From NCBI GenBank assembly GCA_002715405.1, contig PAZD01000058.1, positions 1 through 11,552 of the forward strand: a DNA stretch of 11,552 nt, in the 5' to 3' direction. A model generated the notes under the pieces. It saw nothing but the letters and a program-made list of their open reading frames with translations. It was not told the origin of the DNA and did no database searches. The position numbers and the translations under genes are program-made. Each line of letters opens with the position of its first letter. The first letter of the stretch is position 1. Below, in pieces: positions 6,866-11,552 of the stretch. This DNA is from Acidimicrobiaceae bacterium (lineage in GTDB: Bacteria > Actinomycetota > Acidimicrobiia > Acidimicrobiales > UBA8592).

Positions 6866-8140
6866 TTACGCTACCTCTCCTAACTCACTCATTAAGTTAG
6901 TAATCATCTTATGGCGACCCTTGTAAGCTTTGTGTTTAGGGTGTCTTTCAAGAATGTCTAATAATAATAAGATTCTCTTTTCCACTTGCTTATGAATTAT
7001 TATTGCTTCCTTATGTCTTCCATTGGAAGTGTCTTTTCGAATATTAGAAATTTGTCTTCGAATTATACTTACGATTAGCCTAAAAGTATTATCCATACTT
7101 GAAAATTCTGGATCCCTTTCTCCTAATGTTAGGAGAATGTCTTTCGCTAGCGTAGCTAATTCATTTTTTAATTCTTCATTCTTAACTACTTTTAACGTCA
7201 GGGCATTATTAACTTGATATGCCATCATTTTTCTACTTTCAACGGTTTCGTTAGCTGTTTTATCAAGAATCCATTTTTGTAGATCTAGTACCTCATCACC
7301 ACTAGACTCACTATCAAACAACATCCATCTAGCAAAAGATTTTCGTATATATGTATCCTCTTTATCCTGAGACATTACCTTCTGAAAATAATCTACAAAT
7401 TCTTCAATGGAATTAAAAGGTGAATGCTTCTCAACGTTACTACCTATACTTTCTTTCTGAAGCTTATCTAGAGTGAATAGATCAATAGTTGTTGCTAGTA
7501 AGGAGGTAGTGGCTATCATCTTCTCTTTATCTAGTCCGATGTGGTCCTGTAAAAAAAATATTGCTTGTATTGGATAATTTAATCTTCTTAAAATCTTAGC
7601 TATCTGTATATCATTTTCTACAGAAGGGTTCTCCAGCATTACCAGAACCTCCCTTGCCATCTCTACATTAAAACTTGGCCCAAGTGCAGCATCTATCTTA
7701 ATTTGTGACATACCCTCTATCACAATTAATTTCTCAATATTCTCCATACACTCCTGGTATGCACTATTAAAATAATTTTTTAACTCTACAGACTCTATAG
7801 GATGGAAGCAGTATTTTCTAAGAAAAAGTTGCTCTTTATATGGAGAAAGGCTAACTTTCTTTCCAGAAGCATACTCTTCGTAGACCTTCTCCCAAAGGCT
7901 TTTCCGTAGTGAAATATTCTCTGGTTGAGATAATTCTTCAAAAAAATATAAAGAACTATCCCACTCAATAACTTCTATTGGGCTGATTGGTCCATCTAAC
8001 CAATCATTTATATCGTCTATAGTTTTAGGTACTCTGTAATCCACAAGATTTCCATTCGGATCAAATTGCTTATCTTCTTGTCTGGACCTGAGATTCTTTC
8101 TTTCTGTTCTCACGTCATTGCACCTATCTTCGACTTCCAT
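6866..8140 (-). CDS. Unknown 424-residue helical protein
   Basis: No family is recognised. The protein is almost wholly predicted alpha-helical from about residue 60 onward, rich in Leu, Glu and Lys, with repeated helix-pair patterns such as DIQIAKILRRLNYPIQAIFF. This suggests a solenoid or TPR-like scaffold. There is no signal peptide, membrane segment or clear catalytic motif. Two starts are possible: ATG at 8140, which overlaps the NYN gene by 31 bases, and GTG at 8113, whose GTGA overlaps the NYN stop by four bases in the pattern of coupled genes and drops only nine residues. The GTG start is attractive; the longer frame is given here. The overlap suggests stoichiometric expression with the NYN nuclease, and the protein could be its partner or regulator. 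That is inference from position only. Confidence 0.75.
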   Translation of the reverse strand: MEVEDRCNDVRTERKNLRSRQEDKQFDPNGNLVDYRVPKTIDDINDWLDGPISPIEVIEWDSSLYFFEELSQPENISLRKSLWEKVYEEYASGKKVSLSPYKEQLFLRKYCFHPIESVELKNYFNSAYQECMENIEKLIVIEGMSQIKIDAALGPSFNVEMAREVLVMLENPSVENDIQIAKILRRLNYPIQAIFFLQDHIGLDKEKMIATTSLLATTIDLFTLDKLQKESIGSNVEKHSPFNSIEEFVDYFQKVMSQDKEDTYIRKSFARWMLFDSESSGDEVLDLQKWILDKTANETVESRKMMAYQVNNALTLKVVKNEELKNELATLAKDILLTLGERDPEFSSMDNTFRLIVSIIRRQISNIRKDTSNGRHKEAIIIHKQVEKRILLLLDILERHPKHKAYKGRHKMITNLMSELGEVA

Positions 8141-8673
8141 TTGAAGCTGAATTTCTCTTTATTTTCTCTACTTGTAATTTCAAATGTAATTTTTTCACAT
8201 GGAATTGTTCTCAATGCTGTGCTAAAACCATGTTGGGTTGAGATAATAACTAGTTTTTTTCTTAGTTCTAAGACCTTATTACAAAGTGCTAAAAAGTAGT
8301 GATCCCCAGAGGCAACGATAATACGGTCATATTTCTCTAATTTGGTAAGTGCTCTTTCTCTCAGTATTCTATCGGCCCCATCTTTACCTGGTCTAGAAAA
8401 AATGCTTAATGTATCACCAAAAGAGATTTCAGAATTAAGATTAAAAAGATCGGAAGTAGAAAAATCTCCAATCCACTCATCTGTTTCTGAGTCATAAGCC
8501 CATGAGTGCAGTAGGTTCATAAAAAGTTCTGGATTTGATGCTAGAAGAACCTCATCCTCTCTATGTATATTGATAATCTGCTGATAAAGCTCTTTGCAAT
8601 TGTTATATAAGGCTTCTCCTTGAAAAGGGCCACCAAATATATTCTCAACATCAATTACATGCAGAGTCTTCAT
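8110..8673 (-). CDS. NYN (PIN-like) domain putative ribonuclease
   Basis: The protein begins MKTLHVIDVENIFGGP, with an Asp and Asn (D8 and N11) at the end of the first strand. It then has GKDGADRILRERA (D98, D101) and RIIVASGDHYFLALC (D124), followed by KKLVIISTQHGFS. These acidic positions match the NYN/LabA-like branch of the PIN superfamily, in which carboxylates hold metal for RNA cleavage. The length of about 187 residues suits a single-domain member. ATG at 8673 is chosen because AAGG sits five bases upstream; an in-frame GTG at 8679 would add two residues. The start lies 23 bases inside the end of the preceding 61-residue gene. NYN proteins act in RNA turnover and occur in some toxin and defence loci. 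The fold call is fairly firm; activity and target are unknown. Confidence 0.8.
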   Translation of the reverse strand: MKTLHVIDVENIFGGPFQGEALYNNCKELYQQIINIHREDEVLLASNPELFMNLLHSWAYDSETDEWIGDFSTSDLFNLNSEISFGDTLSIFSRPGKDGADRILRERALTKLEKYDRIIVASGDHYFLALCNKVLELRKKLVIISTQHGFSTALRTIPCEKITFEITSRENKEKFSFKWKSKIGAMT

Positions 8674-8836
8674 CTTCACCTTCCCCTACCCAGATAAAGC
8701 CAACAGGCCTGTTTGCCCAAATCTCTGGGCTTCTCATTATTTCCATCTGGATTTTCCTTTCTAATCTCCTTTGTGACCATCTCGTTATAAAGCCTTGACT
8801 CTCTTCATCTATTCCTGAGTCATAATGGTTATACAT
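8651..8836 (-). CDS. Small charged protein, unknown; first gene of the operon
   Basis: The encoded protein has 61 residues: MYNHYDSGIDEESQG, then a basic helix-like stretch (RWSQRRLERKIQMEIM), then RPVGFIWVGEGEDEDSACN. ATG at 8836 is chosen because AGGAG lies at 8841-8845, four bases before it, the best ribosome site in the window. An ATG 14 codons further upstream (8878) has no such site and would fall at the predicted transcription start. The 3' end overlaps the NYN gene by 23 bases and carries that gene's ribosome site. No family is recognised. As a small leading gene paired with a putative nuclease it could be an antitoxin-like or regulatory partner, but nothing in the sequence proves that. 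Confidence 0.6.
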   Translation of the reverse strand: MYNHYDSGIDEESQGFITRWSQRRLERKIQMEIMRSPEIWANRPVGFIWVGEGEDEDSACN

Positions 8837-8840
8837 ATTT

Positions 8841-8845
8841 CTCCT
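8841..8845 (-). promoter_or_regulatory. Ribosome-binding site deciding the start at 8836
   Basis: AGGAG (minus strand) lies four bases before ATG 8836. It is a clear Shine-Dalgarno match and favours the 61-residue form over the longer open frame. Confidence 0.65.
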
Positions 8846-8885
8846 ATACTCTTTATTAATTTTATAAACTATAAACATACTTATA

Positions 8886-8913
8886 AATATAGCGGGTATA
8901 AAAATATATGCAA
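8886..8913 (-). promoter_or_regulatory. Probable promoter of the seven-gene operon
   Basis: On the minus strand, TTGCAT (8913-8908) and TATATT (8891-8886) are separated by 16 bases. Transcription would begin near 8879, giving a leader of about 43 bases that ends in the AGGAG site. The -10 matches five of six consensus positions and the -35 matches three. The 10-base palindrome AAGTATACTT overlaps the -35 element, a suitable place for a repressor. The match is tentative in AT-rich DNA. Confidence 0.35.
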
Positions 8914-8921
8914 GTATACTT
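8912..8921. promoter_or_regulatory. 10-bp perfect palindrome at the -35 region
   Basis: AAGTATACTT is self-complementary and overlaps the proposed -35 box of the operon. It could be an operator half or whole site. A palindrome of this length also arises by chance in AT-rich DNA. Confidence 0.25.
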
Positions 8922-8950
8922 TTTATTTTTTATAAAGAGTAATAAATCCT

Positions 8951-8966
8951 TATCCTAATTAGGATA
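8951..8966. promoter_or_regulatory. 16-bp perfect palindrome, candidate operator
   Basis: TATCCTAATTAGGATA is a perfect 16-base palindrome in the 141-base spacer between the methyltransferase stop and the 61-residue gene. It lies about 70-90 bases upstream of the predicted transcription start of the operon. Its symmetry suits a dimeric DNA-binding protein. As RNA it would form only a six-pair hairpin, and no U tract follows it in the direction of the methyltransferase gene, so it is a poor terminator. Confidence 0.35.
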
Positions 8967-8977
8967 TTTGACTTCGA

Positions 8978-10063
8978 TTATTGCTTTTCTAGCGTTCTAA
9001 ATATCTCTCTACCCACTGCTTCTACAACGTGAGGGACTACTGCGTTCCCTAACTGCCTAAAAGCCTGTGCGTCAGATACTGTAAAAACCTCTTCTTTACT
9101 TAAAAATCGATCCTCAATTGCATTGAACCCCATAAGCCTTAATGCTTCAATAGGTGATAATTTTCTTGGGTTTTTGTTCTTTTGTGGAATTAATATCTCT
9201 GCCCCATCTTTAAAGTACCTCTTAGTGAGTGTTCTAGATGGAGCTTTACGATCAACGATTGAGTATCCAAACCCTTTCTTCTGTCCTTTAGGTAGGTTTT
9301 GATTTCTAGTTTTAATTGTTTGAAGTGAATTCCAAGTTCCATCTTTAAGGGTGTACTTATCTGGAACTCTTTTTTGTAAAATACTTGAAATTTTTAGCTC
9401 TGTATTTGGTTCATTTGGAAACTCAAAAAAATTAAACTCTTTTGTATCAAATTCTTTTTTATCAAAACCAACTATGAAAATTCTTTTTCTATGTTGGGGA
9501 ACCCAGTGAACAGCATCAATAACTTTATAAAATACTTCATAGTTTGCTCTCTTTAAGTCTTCTTGAATAATTTTCCAAGTTCTTCATTTATCGTGGGAAA
9601 GTAGTCCTCTTACATTTTCTAGAAGCAAAACCTTAGGCCTTTTCTTTTTAATTATTCTTAGTAAACCATTAAAAACCTGTCCTTGCTCCCCTCCTTCTTT
9701 GATATCTTTGTAATCAAATCCTGACTTTTGTTTTTTTGAGGCTGGTTTGTTTTTATCCCAGTGTCGGTTAGATACGACACCTGCGACAGAAAATGGCTGG
9801 CATGGAAAACCTGCTGTTAAAATATCGTGATCTGGAATATCAGATGTTTTATATTCAAACAAGTCACCTTCTGAGTCCTCATTAAACCAATGCTTATATG
9901 TCTCAATAGCATATTTATCAATCTCTGATGCTATAACAATTTCTCCACCAATTTTTTCTAATCCTAAACGAAATCCTCCAATTCCAGAACAAAATTCAGC
10001 AACTGTAAAATTGCTTTTTGGTTCGTATGTTTCCTTTTCAAAAAAATTTGATTGGTTATTCAT
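8978..10063 (-). pseudogene. C5-cytosine DNA methyltransferase interrupted by one in-frame TGA
   Basis: The full frame spans 362 codons including the final TAA, the normal size for a C5-cytosine methyltransferase. All main motifs are present: I FCSGIGGFRLGL (SAM binding), IV GFPCQPFSVAG with the catalytic Cys, VI LLLENVRGLL, VIII QHRKRIFIVGF, IX RKLSPIEALRLMGF and X FRQLGNAVVPH. The enzyme would methylate cytosine C5 using SAM; the target site cannot be read from the sequence. Codon 160 is TGA (9586-9584), exactly where relatives have glycine in LLSHDKGRT; GGA to TGA is a single base change. The frame then continues cleanly for 201 codons, so decay is very recent or the base is a sequencing error. 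Truncation at residue 159 would remove motifs VIII-X and should abolish activity. The ATG at 10063 has GGAG four bases upstream. It follows the EVE-domain gene by 27 bases. Confidence 0.9.
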
Positions 10064-10090
10064 TTAACTCCAGGCTAGTCGATATTTTAA

Positions 10091-11552
10091 TTAACAACTA
10101 GGACAGATTCCATTTTTTAACTCTTCAACCATAACTGTTATTCCGCAATCGTTACAGTTACTCCACCCCGAACCTCTTTGAGTTTTAGAACTATCTTGTC
10201 TATAAAGTTGTTTAATTGCACTAATTAAAACAGAGCTTTTTTGCTCATCAATTACTTGAAATCCCTGAACTACGAAATTTTCCTTATATCCCAAATTTCT
10301 ATTAATAAACGATTGAGGTAAGTCAATACTAATTGGTTGATTTACAGTATAAATATATTTATAACTCTCTCCAGTTGCAGTTTTCTCCCAAAGATATTCT
10401 CCAAGTTTTTTATTTATAAATTTCTTTGTTAAAGTGCATGCAGCAAACGCTTTTTTATTTGCAAAAAATAATACTAAAGCCCCTTCTTCTAATCTTTCCC
10501 ATGTTTTTTTTGGGACATTTACTATTCCCCAAATTCCATGAAAAGGGCCAATTTTAATTAATTCTTTATATTCTTTCGATTTAAGCTGTTTTTTTAATTC
10601 ATTGACATCATATTGTTCTGCAATTGAGATATTAAAATTTTCTTGAGCTATTTTATTAGAGCATGGTTGTAAGACTACTTGTTTAAAATTCTCAAGATTC
10701 AACTCTTCCTCTTCTTCTAAGAAAACAACATTGTTTACAACATCATTTAAATTTTGAAAACTTAATAAAAGAGGATCTCGAATACTACAGTCAGAACGTT
10801 TATTAATAAATCCGATGATTTTACTTAATGTTTCTGTAAAGCTAGGGGTCTGTTCAACAGCCCATGAGTAAATTTCGTCAAATTCTTCTAGAGGTAAAGT
10901 TTTGTCATAAGCAACTCTATATGGTGCTTCTGCATAGATTAAGTGATCATCATTGTTAAATTCTTTATGATTCTGGATAGTCTTTTCAAATAAATCATAA
11001 TTTTCTCTCAGATAATAAAAAGCTTTCCATAGGTCCTCGAGCCATGCAGATCTTGCTTTACCGGCTGAATTGAAGGTTTTAATACGTCCATTATCAAACA
11101 CCGTTAGATATTTTTGATTTACATTTTTCAAAAAATCATTAAATTCTTCTTCGTCAAAGAGCAAAGAAAAGACTTTTCTTGGGTCTTCTTCCTCAAGATA
11201 GTTTAAAAAATCTTCTTCATCCATTGATATAAAATTTGGTTGGGAGAAATCAGCATCTTCTCCTGTTATTGCTTTATATGCTTTAGGACCATCTTTATCA
11301 ATATTTCCTGTTGCATTACTTCCTATATAATTTTTGTAATGTTTCATTCCTCCTTGACTAAGAGGTCTTAACCCGCTTGATATTTGACTTGAGGAATGTG
11401 TTGATTCAATATTTATAAGGTATAACCTTAGAGAAGATATTGAATGTCCAGTTTCTCTTTCAATCGTTAAAAGATATTCTGTCGGAACTTCTGGGGAATA
11501 ATTTGACTGCTTAAATAGCCAAAGTAAAGAGATTATTTCATCATCTGTATAT
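10091..11552 (-). CDS. EVE/PUA-like domain protein with C-terminal zinc ribbon, probably restriction-associated (5' end outside window)
   Basis: The frame is open from the right edge to TAA at 10091, with 486 residues visible. An internal ATG at 11347 follows an AGGAGG by only one base, and the 68 codons before it are open and protein-like (EIISLLWLFKQSNYSPEVP, SISSLRLYLINIES), so the real start is further right. Visible residues about 335-448 resemble an EVE/PUA-like domain (FHGIWGIVNVPKKTWERLEE, ALVLFFANKKAFAA, LGEYLWEK, RNLGYKENFVVQGFQVI), a fold known to read modified bases in DNA or RNA. The end is a CxxC...CPSC zinc ribbon (C466, C469, C483, C486) that stops at the last Cys. The middle is acidic and unassigned, and no nuclease motif is seen. 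Its position directly before the cytosine methyltransferase, probably in the same operon, suggests a restriction or modification-reading role. The domain call is moderate and the function is inferred. Confidence 0.7.
   Translation of the reverse strand, partial: YTDDEIISLLWLFKQSNYSPEVPTEYLLTIERETGHSISSLRLYLINIESTHSSSQISSGLRPLSQGGMKHYKNYIGSNATGNIDKDGPKAYKAITGEDADFSQPNFISMDEEDFLNYLEEEDPRKVFSLLFDEEEFNDFLKNVNQKYLTVFDNGRIKTFNSAGKARSAWLEDLWKAFYYLRENYDLFEKTIQNHKEFNNDDHLIYAEAPYRVAYDKTLPLEEFDEIYSWAVEQTPSFTETLSKIIGFINKRSDCSIRDPLLLSFQNLNDVVNNVVFLEEEEELNLENFKQVVLQPCSNKIAQENFNISIAEQYDVNELKKQLKSKEYKELIKIGPFHGIWGIVNVPKKTWERLEEGALVLFFANKKAFAACTLTKKFINKKLGEYLWEKTATGESYKYIYTVNQPISIDLPQSFINRNLGYKENFVVQGFQVIDEQKSSVLISAIKQLYRQDSSKTQRGSGWSNCNDCGITVMVEELKNGICPSC

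Noticed and set aside
8837..8878. Longer 75-residue form of the first operon gene starting at 8878.
   Set aside because: No ribosome-binding site precedes it, it would begin at the predicted transcription start, and AGGAG marks the ATG at 8836.
8951..8966. The 16-base palindrome as an intrinsic terminator for the methyltransferase gene.
   Set aside because: The stem is only six mostly A-U pairs and no U tract follows in the minus-strand direction.
9584..9586. UGA read as glycine (genetic code 25, as in Gracilibacteria and Absconditabacteria), since the TGA sits where Gly is expected.
   Set aside because: The 999-, 526- and 424-codon frames contain no internal TGA despite many glycines, and four small genes use TGA as a sensible stop within overlap junctions. 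A reassigned codon would appear throughout.
11345..11347. ATG at 11347 as the start of the EVE-domain protein.
   Set aside because: The frame stays open for 68 codons upstream to the window edge with protein-like content, and the AGGAGG is only one base from this ATG, too close for normal use.
1..11552. CRISPR array, insertion sequence or transposase.
   Set aside because: No regularly spaced direct repeats, terminal inverted repeats or transposase motifs were seen on either strand.

Overview
The window is AT-rich bacterial DNA. Support for Bacteria comes from a tRNA-Val without an encoded CCA end, Shine-Dalgarno-like sites before several genes, and chains of overlapping genes. I cannot name the phylum. 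The standard code fits: the long genes contain no internal TGA and four small genes end in TGA. The left end is visibly more AT-rich than the 2.4-8.9 kb block, which may mean different origins.

Left part (1-2172): the start of a family 2 glycosyltransferase on the minus strand is divergent from a multi-spanning GT-C-like membrane glycosyltransferase on the plus strand. This is typical of surface-polysaccharide clusters. A short spacer leads to tRNA-Val(UAC), followed by a small putative two-helix membrane protein (2228-2449).

Middle part (2456-8836, minus strand): seven tightly packed genes that look like one transcription unit. In order of transcription they are a 61-residue unknown, a NYN/PIN-like nuclease, a 424-residue helical unknown, a cytoplasmic SGNH hydrolase, a 999-residue membrane-anchored protein, a small cysteine-rich (CxxC/CxxC) protein and a GIY-YIG-like protein. 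The 999-residue protein appears to combine a discoidin-like domain, an RsiV/PdaC-like (DUF4163-DUF3298) region and a C-terminal matrixin-type zinc protease. Most junctions overlap or are separated by 1-30 bases. I do not recognise this gene set as a described system. It joins intracellular nuclease-like proteins to a large surface protease, so it could be a defence, competition or host-interaction cassette, but that is inference. A probable promoter and two perfect palindromes lie just upstream.

Right part (8978-11552, minus strand): a C5-cytosine DNA methyltransferase with all its main motifs is interrupted by one in-frame TGA where the family has glycine. It is preceded in the same operon by a large protein with an EVE/PUA-like domain and a C-terminal zinc ribbon. 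That protein is open to the right edge of the window, so its true start lies outside. The pair looks like part of a restriction-modification or modification-reading locus.
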